IMG/VR virus record: IMGVR_UViG_3300013137_001826
Coordinates: 1-64,000 of that record
From: a virus
Direction: 5' to 3' (one strand)
DNA length: 64,000 nucleotides
The translations under genes and the position numbers were made by a program. Positions 35,357 through 43,109 of this stretch are shown in pieces (positions within the stretch are counted from its first letter, which is position 1; the number at the start of each line of letters is the position of its first letter). The notes beneath the pieces are model-generated. The model was given only the letters and a program-made list of their open reading frames with translations. It ran no database searches and was not told the origin of the DNA.

Positions 35357-35551
35357 TCAATTCCTTTTGAAAATCGATAAGTTTATTGTCCCTCTACTTA
35401 TCGTTGGATTAGGACTTGGCTTGAAATTAACAATACCTGTCATTATACTATCGCCAATGATAGTAAGAATTTCGTCGTCCGTTAAATTAAGGTTCTCTAA
35501 GTAAACACCAGCCTCGTAATGATCATGTGATCGGTCTGAACTGGGACCATG
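35357..35551 (-). pseudogene. Decayed reading frame in a 360-bp spacer
   Basis: The spacer 35235-35594 has no intact gene. One frame (65 codons) reads plausibly as SHDHYEAGVYLENLNLTDDE then ILTIIGDSIMTGIVN but lacks a start. A second frame just upstream reads MVPVQTDHMIIT, consistent with a frameshifted small gene. The spacer also holds GAAGAA-GTTATC-TTCTTC, a short inverted repeat at ~35266-35283. Confidence 0.3.
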
Positions 35552-35594
35552 TCAGTATCCGCTCCAACAGCTTATTCCACTAGTTCCTTGCATG

Positions 35595-36215
35595 TTAGTA
35601 TGCGCCTAATTTTATCGAGAAGTCAAGTGCCACGTTATTCAATGGTTCGTACGTTGGAACGTATCGCCATGATGGCCCGCATGAGATGCGAAGCTTCTTT
35701 AGCACGTTTATTTCTACGCGAGCTCCGACCGTGAGAACGAAGAACGCTTCCGATTGTAATTTCATTTGGCCGGTGGTCCAGTACTGAGCCGTTTCCGACA
35801 TGTAGTAAGAGACTCCGCCTGCACCAATCACGACCGGTACGGTCAAATGAATTAGGAATTTTGAGAAGAAAGTAGGTTCCAATAACAGTCCGCCGTACCC
35901 GTAGTACTTCTTTATGTTGTAATACGTGTATCCATGAGGAACCAGAGCGTAAATTTCCGAAGGTATTCTCGGATCGACTATGAACTGACCGGTAAGCCCA
36001 ATGGAGAACACGTGATTCACAGTTGCTCCAAGAGTTCCTCCCAATCCCCAAACGGTCTTGTCATTGGCCCAGGATAGGGAACCGTCGAAAGAAAAGTAAC
36101 AGTTGACTACCGTAGGATCCGGAGAACTGTTGAATAACGTTGCTGAACCCTGTTCGGTCTGTGCAGCCGAAGCTAAAGATAATAGGAACAGAAAAACGAT
36201 CAGAATCTTTTTCAT
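35595..36215 (-). CDS. Secreted outer-membrane beta-barrel protein
   Basis: 206 residues. Signal peptide MKKILIVFLFLLSLASAAQ followed by amphipathic strands (VWGLGGTLGATVNHVFSIGL, FFVLTVGARVEINVL) and a terminal strand ending FSIKLGAY, the C-terminal aromatic/Tyr signature of outer-membrane barrels. The style is that of Bacteroidota porin-like proteins. A phage-borne outer-membrane protein could alter the host surface, for instance in superinfection exclusion (inference). Confidence 0.7.
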   Translation of the reverse strand: MKKILIVFLFLLSLASAAQTEQGSATLFNSSPDPTVVNCYFSFDGSLSWANDKTVWGLGGTLGATVNHVFSIGLTGQFIVDPRIPSEIYALVPHGYTYYNIKKYYGYGGLLLEPTFFSKFLIHLTVPVVIGAGGVSYYMSETAQYWTTGQMKLQSEAFFVLTVGARVEINVLKKLRISCGPSWRYVPTYEPLNNVALDFSIKLGAY

Positions 36216-36217
36216 AT

Positions 36218-38194
36218 CTACTTTATTGATAGGCAGTCCTCTTTCGCCTTCCTCGTGATCACCAGGTGATCTCCTTTTTTGACCTTATTGTCTACATAGG
36301 CTTCGGCTATGAGGTCCTCCAGGTGTGACTGAATGACTCGGTGTAACGGACGAGCTCCGAACTTTTCGTCGTAGCCTTTTTCGATAAGGAATTCCTTCGC
36401 CTTGTCCGTGATTTCGACGAAGTACCCATTTTCTTCTACTCGTTCCTTGAGATTGGCAAGTTCGATGTCAATGATCTTTCCGATGTCAGCCTTGGTCAAG
36501 GAATTGAAGGTGATGATGTCATCGATACGATTGATGAACTCCGGCGCGAACTGTTTGCTTACAGCTTTACGAAGAACCTCGTTCGCCAGTTCCTTTTGCC
36601 TTTCGATTTGACCGGCTGTTGCAAATCCTATGCCGGTTCCGAACTCCTGCAAAGTTTTTATCCCAACGTTCGACGTCATGATGATGACCGTGTTCTTGAA
36701 GTCAACGGTCTTTCCCAAACCGTCAGTCAAACGACCGTCATCGAGAACTTGGAGTAGCAGGTTAAAGATTGAAGGGTCTGCTTTCTCGATTTCGTCGAGA
36801 AGCACGACCGAATACGGCTTACGCCGAACTTTTTCGGTCAACTGACCGCCGTTCTCGTAACCAACGTATCCCGGAGGAGCTCCAATTATGCGGCTTCCTG
36901 AGAATTTTTCGCTGTATTCGGACATGTCAATACGAAGCAGAGCATCTTCCGAATTGAAAAGGAACTTTGCAAGCTGTTTTGCTAGTTCGCTCTTACCTAC
37001 CCCGCTAGGGCCGATGAAAAGAAACGTTCCAATCGGCTTTTTCTTTGACTTCAGACCGGCTCGTGAGCGTTTTATTGCCCTTGCGAGCTTATGGATGGCC
37101 GAATCCTGTCCGACTATGAATTTCTGTAGAGATTCTTCCATTCCGGACAGCTTCTGGATGTCAGTTCCCGTCATTTTATTGACCGGAATGCCAGTAATGT
37201 TGGAAACAAGCTTGGCTATGTCATCTTCGGTGACTGAAAAGCGATTTGCTTTCAGAGATTGCTCCCATTCTCTCTTTGCTTCTGTAATTTCATCGGCCGC
37301 TGCAAGAGCTTCATCCCTGAGTTTTGCTGCGGCTTCGTAATCTTGAGAATTTACAGCATCGTTCTTCTTTTTGATGACCCCGACCAATTTTTCTTCGAGA
37401 GTTTTGATGTTAGAAGGAACTACCACACCGTTTATATGAACTGTAGCTCCAGCTTCGTCCATAAGGTCGATCGCTTTGTCCGGAAGCCATCTGTCCTGAA
37501 TGTACAGATCGCTGTACTTGACGCAAGCGTCCAAAGCGTCCTCAGTGTACCTTACAGAGTGATGATCTTCGTACTTTTCCTTGATGTTCTCGAGGATTTC
37601 ACAAGTTTCGTCAGCGGTTGGCGGATTTATGATGATTTGTTGGAACCTGCGGTTGAGAGCTCCGTCCTTTTCGATTGAATTACGGAATTCGTCGATAGTT
37701 GTAGCTCCAATGCACTGAATTTCTCCCCTTGCGAGAGCTGGCTTAAGAATGTTAGCAGCATCGAGCGATCCGCTTGCGGATCCGGCTCCTACTAAAGCAT
37801 GAACCTCATCGATGAACAGAATCATGTTTCCGTTGTGCTGGACTTCCTGAATTATCTGTTCCATTCGCTGTTCGAACTCTCCACGATACTTGGTTCCGGC
37901 AACGAGGTTAGCGAGTTCAAGGGCAATGATTCTTTTTCCGAGAAGTACTCTCGGACAAGTCCGGTTCACTATCATGGTCGCTAAACCTTCGACAATCGCC
38001 GTTTTTCCAACGCCAGGTTCTCCAATCAGCAACGGATTGTTCTTTTTCCTTCTCGAAAGTATCTGGCTGCATCTCTTGATTTCTGAGATACGGCCTACCA
38101 CTGGATCGAGCTTTCCGTCCATTGCTAATTGAGTCAGATCCTTACCGAAGACATCTACTAGAGGAGTTTTAGTGCTTTGAGCTGTCTTTACCAT
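36218..38194 (-). CDS. ClpC/ClpA-like double AAA+ unfoldase without N-domain
   Basis: 658 residues. Domain 1: GEPGVGKTAIVEG (Walker A), ILFIDEVHALVG (Walker B). A short coiled-coil insert follows (AVNSQDYEAAAKLRDEALAA) of ClpC rather than ClpB length. Domain 2: GPSGVGKSELAKQ, VVLLDEIEKADPS, TSNVG sensor 1. FGTGIGFATAG contains an IGF tripeptide where ClpA/ClpC/ClpX carry the ClpP-docking loop. The adaptor-binding N-domain is missing. It overlaps a GIY-YIG gene by 26 bp. Confidence 0.9.
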   Translation of the reverse strand: MVKTAQSTKTPLVDVFGKDLTQLAMDGKLDPVVGRISEIKRCSQILSRRKKNNPLLIGEPGVGKTAIVEGLATMIVNRTCPRVLLGKRIIALELANLVAGTKYRGEFEQRMEQIIQEVQHNGNMILFIDEVHALVGAGSASGSLDAANILKPALARGEIQCIGATTIDEFRNSIEKDGALNRRFQQIIINPPTADETCEILENIKEKYEDHHSVRYTEDALDACVKYSDLYIQDRWLPDKAIDLMDEAGATVHINGVVVPSNIKTLEEKLVGVIKKKNDAVNSQDYEAAAKLRDEALAAADEITEAKREWEQSLKANRFSVTEDDIAKLVSNITGIPVNKMTGTDIQKLSGMEESLQKFIVGQDSAIHKLARAIKRSRAGLKSKKKPIGTFLFIGPSGVGKSELAKQLAKFLFNSEDALLRIDMSEYSEKFSGSRIIGAPPGYVGYENGGQLTEKVRRKPYSVVLLDEIEKADPSIFNLLLQVLDDGRLTDGLGKTVDFKNTVIIMTSNVGIKTLQEFGTGIGFATAGQIERQKELANEVLRKAVSKQFAPEFINRIDDIITFNSLTKADIGKIIDIELANLKERVEENGYFVEITDKAKEFLIEKGYDEKFGARPLHRVIQSHLEDLIAEAYVDNKVKKGDHLVITRKAKEDCLSIK

Positions 38195-38783
38195 TTACTT
38201 TCTTTTTGCAATTTTCGAAATGCCATCTGTACATTCCGTTAGTTTTTCCGGAAGTGCCACAGTGTGGGCACGTTAATTCGCGAAATGCTGTTTTGTGTGT
38301 TTCAAAATATGCAGTTAATGTACTGCTAATTTTTTGTAATCGTTCACTTTTTTTAATCGGATCAATATTTTGCCAATCTCTTTTTACCGATTCTCTACGT
38401 TTATTTCTTTCCTCTTCTGCATTTTCAATTCCGTGAATTTGTTCATACGTTTTACCGGATAAAGCTGCTGATATGCGGTTCTTTGTTTCTATTGAGTGAT
38501 GCATTTTGAATCCTTCTCCACCGTCAGTAAAATTAGAAAGAATTCCGTCATTTGTAAGTTTGCCATATCTTAGAATGTATTCTTTTTCTAATCGACAGGC
38601 TTCCTCCCAAGAAATATTGTCATGTAATATTTCGACTTTATATTCTGTCTTCTTAACGATGTTATTCCATAGCGGATTGCGATTGTGTTTCTTATATGCA
38701 CGTCGGTAATCTGGCCCCAATCCTATTCCGATATAAAAAATAGAATTCGTATCTAATCGTATGTGCTGGTAGACATAAGCCAT
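38169..38783 (-). CDS. GIY-YIG homing endonuclease
   Basis: 204 residues. AYVYQHIRLDTNSIFYIGIG is the GIY-YIG core variant, with a catalytic-type R in YRRAYKKHNRNP and E in RLEKEYILRYG. A NUMOD3-like segment (KNRISAALSGKTYEQ) and a C-terminal zinc finger (CPHCG ... HFENC) provide DNA binding. Inserted ahead of clp and overlapping its first codons. Lower GC than neighbours. Confidence 0.85.
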   Translation of the reverse strand: MAYVYQHIRLDTNSIFYIGIGLGPDYRRAYKKHNRNPLWNNIVKKTEYKVEILHDNISWEEACRLEKEYILRYGKLTNDGILSNFTDGGEGFKMHHSIETKNRISAALSGKTYEQIHGIENAEEERNKRRESVKRDWQNIDPIKKSERLQKISSTLTAYFETHKTAFRELTCPHCGTSGKTNGMYRWHFENCKKKVNGKDSSKH

Positions 38784-38799
38784 AACTACTGATAATTTA

Positions 38800-38811
38800 G
38801 GTTATTTATCC
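38800..38811 (-). promoter_or_regulatory. Late promoter GGATAAATAACC
   Basis: 17 nt before the ATG at 38783. Confidence 0.5.
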
Positions 38812-38826
38812 ACCAACCTTTCACGA

Positions 38827-39459
38827 CTAATCCCACCAGCCTTTCAGGCCGCTTCCGTCGAACCATTTATACCAAAGATCTTTCTTCTTTTTCTCTTCTT
38901 CTGTCATATCCTTGATGTATTCCTGGTAATCGTCGTAATCCTGACCTTCGAGGATCCTGAACAGTTCTTTCCATGTATCTTTTTCGATCTTGTGAGAAAG
39001 GTCTAAAAGGGCCTTATTTTTGGCTCTTTCTTCATCCGTTTCATCGTCAAGTAAGGCAACCATCCCGTTTTCGTCAGGCTTGCCAAAATTCCAACGCGTA
39101 ACGAGCTCGTAACCTAATTCCTTCTCTGCGAGCTGAATAAAATCATCTTCGATGTGATGTTCGAGAATTTCTATTGCCCTACGCATTTTCTGAACCTTTT
39201 TGTTCCTAGGTTCTTCGATTTCGTGGCCGTGAAATTCCAGGTAATTTGCAGTACGCTCAAGGTTCTTTTTGAGCATGGTAAGTGCATCGCGAAAGTCGAA
39301 CTCGTAGTTATTCCAGAGTTCCTTTCTGAACTGCCAAACGTTGGTGCAAAAACGTGGAATATCGTACCGAAAAAGGTCGATAATCTTCCAGTACCACCTT
39401 TCGTGGATTCGAAGCTTCCTTAAGCTCTTGGCAAATGTGTCCGCAAATACGATATTCAT
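38827..39459 (-). CDS. Conserved-looking hypothetical protein
   Basis: 210 residues, helical and Trp/Arg-rich (ERWYWKIIDLFRYDIPRFCTN, WQFRKELWNNYEFDFRDAL), ending GSGLKGWWD. The style is of a family common in large phages, name unknown. A late motif (GGTAAATAAC) lies 18 nt upstream. Confidence 0.5.
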   Translation of the reverse strand: MNIVFADTFAKSLRKLRIHERWYWKIIDLFRYDIPRFCTNVWQFRKELWNNYEFDFRDALTMLKKNLERTANYLEFHGHEIEEPRNKKVQKMRRAIEILEHHIEDDFIQLAEKELGYELVTRWNFGKPDENGMVALLDDETDEERAKNKALLDLSHKIEKDTWKELFRILEGQDYDDYQEYIKDMTEEEKKKKDLWYKWFDGSGLKGWWD

Positions 39460-39476
39460 AAGGTACTCATCTTTTT

Positions 39477-39486
39477 GTTATTTACC
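39477..39486 (-). promoter_or_regulatory. Late promoter-like GGTAAATAAC
   Basis: 18 nt before the ATG at 39459. Confidence 0.4.
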
Positions 39487-39918
39487 TTTTCCGTCGATGG
39501 CATGCTGATCTTCGACGATCCAGCGTAAGAAGGCACGAATGTTCATTTTGGTTTCGTGTTTCAGTTTCCTTCTGAACCTGTGAGCTTCGTGATCGAGGAT
39601 GTCATTCATCAATGCATAAGCTGCCTGGTAGAACCACTGTGAATGAAATCCCTGGTGGTTGTCAATGTAGACCATGTAATCTTTCGAATCGCTTTTTATC
39701 ATGATTATCAGGTCTTTCAGAACGATGAGAGTTTCGTTATCGATCCTGTCGTATCGGATTGCTTCAGGATGTTTTCTGGCTTCACCAACTACGAGATCGA
39801 AAATTTCTTTCTGCTCAAAGTTAAGGGTCTTTAGTGCGGATTTCTTCAACACGGACCTGCGCTTGATTCGCGTTTTAGCGTTCATGCGCTTAATTTTATA
39901 CTGCAATTTTTTTAACAT
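39478..39918 (-). CDS. Hypothetical basic protein
   Basis: 146 residues; Lys/Arg-rich start (MLKKLQYKIKRMNAKTRIKR), then an acidic/helical middle and RAFLRWIVEDQHAID. A second ATG at codon 12 could be the true start. GTATAATA at 39941-39949 precedes it. Confidence 0.5.
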   Translation of the reverse strand: MLKKLQYKIKRMNAKTRIKRRSVLKKSALKTLNFEQKEIFDLVVGEARKHPEAIRYDRIDNETLIVLKDLIIMIKSDSKDYMVYIDNHQGFHSQWFYQAAYALMNDILDHEAHRFRRKLKHETKMNIRAFLRWIVEDQHAIDGKGK

Positions 39919-39940
39919 TTATGCATGTATTGCTTTGTAC

Positions 39941-39949
39941 TATTATACC
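39941..39949 (-). promoter_or_regulatory. GTATAATA-class promoter -10 box
   Basis: GGTATAATA, 23 nt before the ATG at 39918. Confidence 0.45.
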
Positions 39950-39955
39950 AAATAA

Positions 39956-40330
39956 TCAAGCTTTCGGAAAAAAGTTGCGCAAGTCATTTTCCGTAACAAC
40001 AGTCTTCCGTGGCAATTCGAATTCAACGAAAGAATCGCTGACTCTCATGCTTTCGACGTGCTTCCATAAGCTGGGAATATCGAAACAGACAGGATTGTGA
40101 TCTTTGTCCCATGCTTGAACCTCAGTAGAATCCGAGTTCCTTTCGTAGAGGTACCAGTCAATCCATTCTGCCGCATCTCTTCCGTAATACGCATTAAACA
40201 GGAGGCTTATTGCCCCAACCCAACCGTCCTCGTAATGCATGAGGGCTATTCCTAACTCCGACACTTCAAAGCTTTTCTTGCTTTGTTTTTCCAGAGTAGT
40301 TATTATCAGTTCAAATACTTCAAGTTTCAT
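39956..40330 (-). CDS. Hypothetical acidic protein
   Basis: 124 residues; DGWVGAISLLFNAYYGRDAA and EWIDWYLYERNSDS are its most distinctive segments. The pattern recalls small phage proteins of unknown role. It overlaps the upstream gene by 11 bp. Confidence 0.45.
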   Translation of the reverse strand: MKLEVFELIITTLEKQSKKSFEVSELGIALMHYEDGWVGAISLLFNAYYGRDAAEWIDWYLYERNSDSTEVQAWDKDHNPVCFDIPSLWKHVESMRVSDSFVEFELPRKTVVTENDLRNFFPKA

Positions 40331-40529
40331 CCAATTCGATTTTAGGGGTAACGGTTATTTTTTCGAAAAAATCTTCCAGAGCAGTTTCTATTCCAGCCGC
40401 TATGAGAAGCTGTAAGTCAGCAGGTCCATTTACTTGCTTGTTGCGTTGTGCCACTGCCAGTGCTTGGACGATGCTTTCTGCGTATTCGTTAGCCAATGCA
40501 GGTAGGTTTATGTCAGCTGGTTTTTCCAT
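40320..40529 (-). CDS. Small hypothetical protein
   Basis: 69 residues (ALANEYAESIVQALAVAQRN, GIETALEDFFEKI), one or two helices. Overlaps both neighbours, so part of the same translationally coupled operon. Confidence 0.45.
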   Translation of the reverse strand: MEKPADINLPALANEYAESIVQALAVAQRNKQVNGPADLQLLIAAGIETALEDFFEKITVTPKIELDET

Positions 40530-41037
40530 TCAGTATTTCAATTATTTTTTCAACGTTGTCTCGCAGTCGTTCAGTAGTGTCCGACCAATCTCCTATGAGC
40601 CACACGTGATTGTCTTTGGTGATGTGAGGGTATTCCTCGGTCATGTCCTCGAACTTCGGAGCAACGTTCATATCGTCTATCGCTACCCAAGTTTTAATTT
40701 CATCCACGTGATCGTTCACCCAATCAGCAATCTGTTTTGCACGATCGTGTGGACCGGTAGAACTCATCTTAGCTTTTCTATCGTGAGTCACGTCGATAAT
40801 GACATTAGGTATTCCATAGAACTCAAAGAACTGACCGAGCTCATTGATCGTGTAGTGCTTCTTCCAATCCGAACTTATGACGACCTTTGCATCAGTCCTC
40901 CTTATGATTTCGGCCAAAGCATCGCAATCTTCCCTTTCCCATTCGTATGGCAATTTAAGAGTCTCACTCACCTTTACTCTGTGCGAATAAAGGCCGTATG
41001 ATAAAGGTCCGTCTATGTCAACGAATATTACTTTCAT
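40513..41037 (-). CDS. HAD-family protein of the 'Swiss Army Knife' RNA-repair type
   Basis: 174 residues. VIFVDIDGPLS (motif I DxD), TDAKVVISSDWKK (motif II with the S-S-D-W signature), and TWVAIDDMNV (acidic motif IV) match the HAD subfamily first described as a domain of large RNA-repair proteins. A nucleotide or RNA-end phosphatase role is predicted for the family. The window has another HAD at 19276-19806. Overlaps both neighbouring genes. Confidence 0.7.
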   Translation of the reverse strand: MKVIFVDIDGPLSYGLYSHRVKVSETLKLPYEWEREDCDALAEIIRRTDAKVVISSDWKKHYTINELGQFFEFYGIPNVIIDVTHDRKAKMSSTGPHDRAKQIADWVNDHVDEIKTWVAIDDMNVAPKFEDMTEEYPHITKDNHVWLIGDWSDTTERLRDNVEKIIEILNGKTS

Positions 41038-41249
41038 TAGTCGATCAAATTGTGCAATTTTATGACGAACTTCGCATAGAGGTTCTGTCGTACAGTTTTT
41101 GCGATCGGATTCTTTTCTCTTTCCAACCTCGCCAGAAATAATTCTGTCAATCTATCAGCTGCTAGCAATTGCTGTGGATCGTTGCACGACATGATCACTT
41201 TCTTTACCCAGCGATACACGTCCTTATTTTCTTTTCCTTCTGCTGCCAT
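41037..41249 (-). CDS. Small hypothetical protein
   Basis: 70 residues, all-helical, charged (DPQQLLAADRLTELFLARLE). 1-bp overlap with the HAD gene and 1-bp gap to the SET gene. Confidence 0.45.
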   Translation of the reverse strand: MAAEGKENKDVYRWVKKVIMSCNDPQQLLAADRLTELFLARLEREKNPIAKTVRQNLYAKFVIKLHNLID

Positions 41250-41250
41250 A

Positions 41251-41652
41251 CTATTTTACTTCAATGTTAGTTCTTCCGTCGTTCCAATACTCCGGTCCAC
41301 CGTAGTAGACAAAAATTTCTTCACCAGCCTTTATGTCACGACTCGCAAAGAATTTGAAGGTCTTACGAATCTCATCCGATACCCAGTAAGCTGAGGCTGA
41401 GTTGCTGTGATTGTACATTGAACCTGCTCCTAATACTACCACTTGTTGAGTTGTTGGAGTCATCGAGCCGTTAGGATAATTGAATCGATAGTCCTGTAAA
41501 AGAGGAGAGGATTCGAAAGGCTTTAGACCCAAATCGAGGAATGGACATTCCTCGATAAGTTCTCCGGTTGATATGTCGTCGATCGCGAATACGCCCAATC
41601 CGTGGATTGGGCTCGAAGCAACCTTTATTTTACGGCTTACGAACAGTTCCAT
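41251..41652 (-). CDS. SET-domain protein (lysine methyltransferase-like)
   Basis: 133 residues from the ATG in TAATG. SPIHGLGVFAIDDISTGELI is the SET-N motif (G-x-G-V-F). GSMYNHSNSASA matches the catalytic RFxNHSC-type motif, and FFASRDIKAGEEIFVYYG the C-terminal E-E-I-F-x-x-Y-G motif with the catalytic Tyr. SET domains transfer methyl groups from SAM to protein lysines. Post-SET cysteines are absent. Its target might be phage or host proteins. Confidence 0.8.
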   Translation of the reverse strand: MELFVSRKIKVASSPIHGLGVFAIDDISTGELIEECPFLDLGLKPFESSPLLQDYRFNYPNGSMTPTTQQVVVLGAGSMYNHSNSASAYWVSDEIRKTFKFFASRDIKAGEEIFVYYGGPEYWNDGRTNIEVK

Positions 41653-41873
41653 TAGCTTATGAATTCCGCTATTTTTCGATCGAGATCTCCGGCTACAACG
41701 TGCGAACCGTACTTGGTGCAAAAGTGCGAGATGAGAGCTCCACCGTTAAATTCCAGGTACTGAACGATCGTCAGGTTCTGGTACTCTTTCATCCACCTGT
41801 AAGCATGCATGCGTATGCATTCCTTATAGATTAGATCCTCGGTGAAGGCTACTGGTTCTGGTTTTATTGACAT
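41652..41873 (-). CDS. Hypothetical protein; coding frame extends upstream to 42029 without a canonical start
   Basis: 73 residues from the ATG at 41873 (MSIKPEPVAFTEDLIYKECI). The same frame stays open for 52 more codons and reads convincingly as protein (DKGSTYYDEELAKDLIELWH, SLTSKQKERIHAITQEKYVS), but contains no ATG, GTG or TTG and begins directly after an in-frame TGA. AAGGAT lies 6 nt before an ATC at 42029 and 12 nt before an ATT at 42023. The real gene is probably longer than the ATG-started part. Confidence 0.55.
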   Translation of the reverse strand: MSIKPEPVAFTEDLIYKECIRMHAYRWMKEYQNLTIVQYLEFNGGALISHFCTKYGSHVVAGDLDRKIAEFIS

Positions 41874-42064
41874 TTCGTTAGAGACGTATTTTTCCTGCGT
41901 GATGGCATGGATTCGTTCCTTTTGCTTGGAAGTCAGCGAATGACGCGCATGCCACAGTTCGATGAGATCCTTTGCGAGTTCCTCGTCGTAATACGTACTT
42001 CCTTTGTCTTCGTTGATAGTAATAAGGATTCAGTATCCTTCACAGTAGTATGGCTCATATCGAT

Positions 42065-42247
42065 TTAAGAATTTTTCCTTAACGATATTATACTACTGGC
42101 TGGCTGTTTGGGTTTAGCTTTGACCTGCGATTTTTTAGGTCTTGAGGGCTTCTTTTTCGGATTCTTTCCGAATATGTAAGGATCGCCGGCTTGAGTTATT
42201 GCGGCTTGCTGAAGGAATTGAGTGAAGTTCTCGACGATCCTGCCCAT
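42065..42247 (-). CDS. Small basic protein with NFTQFLQQ motif
   Basis: 60 residues: GRIVENFTQFLQQAAITQAG followed by a Lys/Pro-rich tail (GKNPKKKPSRPKKSQVKAK). The N-terminal F-x-x-F-L motif plus a short basic body resembles a capsid-internal DNA-binding peptide. 2-bp gap from the upstream gene. Confidence 0.5.
   Translation of the reverse strand: MGRIVENFTQFLQQAAITQAGDPYIFGKNPKKKPSRPKKSQVKAKPKQPASSIISLRKNS
42086..42095 (-). promoter_or_regulatory. GTATAATA-class promoter -10 box
   Basis: TAGTATAATA near the end of the small basic gene, ahead of the 41652 and SET genes. Confidence 0.4.
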
Positions 42248-42249
42248 TT

Positions 42250-42717
42250 TTATTTCAATTGTTGACCGAAAATCATCGCTAGAATGATTCCGGCTAATGC
42301 TGTGAAAATGATCCAGAGGACTCTGGTAACCGTTGTCTTAAAGGAAAGTATCTCTTTATGCTCATCGAGCATCTTTTGGTATTCCTTTTCTTCAGCTTCC
42401 TTTTTTGTTTTGAAAGCCTGAAGGTCATGGTGTTCGGTTATGAGTTTCTGAAAGTCCTTTTCCTCAGCTACCGATTTCTTTCTGAACTCGGTATTCTTGT
42501 TGACCCTCACGACGATCCCGTCCTCTGGGTCCAATAACTGTCGCTTTATTGCACGCAGGTCCTCTTTTATGTCCTCCTGCGTGGAGTCGATATTGGTGAT
42601 CTTTTCTTGGATCGCCTTTAATTCCCCATTAGGAAATTGTTTTTTGATTATCTCTAAAGCTTCAAGGATCTCATTCATCATGAGATTAACATCGCCGTCT
42701 GTGCGAGGATCTGCCAT
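42250..42717 (-). CDS. Coiled-coil protein with C-terminal membrane anchor
   Basis: 155 residues: long charged coiled coil (residues ~15-120) then VLWIIFTALAGIILAMIFG, a single transmembrane helix near the C-terminus. The layout resembles XhlA/DUF1640-like tail-anchored proteins. It could act at the inner membrane during lysis or infection; no firm family. Confidence 0.5.
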   Translation of the reverse strand: MADPRTDGDVNLMMNEILEALEIIKKQFPNGELKAIQEKITNIDSTQEDIKEDLRAIKRQLLDPEDGIVVRVNKNTEFRKKSVAEEKDFQKLITEHHDLQAFKTKKEAEEKEYQKMLDEHKEILSFKTTVTRVLWIIFTALAGIILAMIFGQQLK

Positions 42718-42752
42718 TTTTAACCGAATTTTTTTAGTAAAGTTGAGTGTGA

Positions 42753-43037
42753 TTAGTCTACTGCTGGAGTTTCCTCAGGTTTCTCTCCGCCTTCTGGTTC
42801 TGCTGGTTTTTCAGCGCTTGCATCAGTGTCATCGAGAACAGTAACATCGTCTCCGCTTTCTGGTTCGATGGTAGCTACTGGAATTTCTGGCTCAGGAGTA
42901 GGTTCGCTATCGACCATTGCTGGCGTTACCATTCCACCCGATTGAGCTGCACAGAATTCTTCGAAGTTTAAGATTTTGGTTGAACCCTCAAGATTAGCAC
43001 CGTCCATGTTAGGCATGTTCATGTTATTGCCGTCCAT
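42753..43037 (-). CDS. Acidic protein with NFEEFCA motif
   Basis: 94 residues. STKILNFEEFCAAQ near residue 25, then a strongly acidic, Glu/Pro/Asp-rich tail. Low-complexity composition typical of prohead-core or internal proteins. Late motif 19 nt upstream. Confidence 0.45.
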   Translation of the reverse strand: MDGNNMNMPNMDGANLEGSTKILNFEEFCAAQSGGMVTPAMVDSEPTPEPEIPVATIEPESGDDVTVLDDTDASAEKPAEPEGGEKPEETPAVD

Positions 43038-43055
43038 ATTCGTTAGGATAATTTT

Positions 43056-43068
43056 GATTTATTTATCC
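43056..43068 (-). promoter_or_regulatory. Late promoter-like GGATAAATAAATC
   Basis: 19 nt before the ATG at 43037. Confidence 0.5.
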
Positions 43069-43109
43069 TGAGGGGTGGAACAATTTGAGCCTCGCTCTCC
43101 CAAATTGTA

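Noticed and set aside
36218-38194. ClpB disaggregase
   Set aside because: The middle domain is far too short for ClpB and the IGF loop typical of protease-linked Clp proteins is present.
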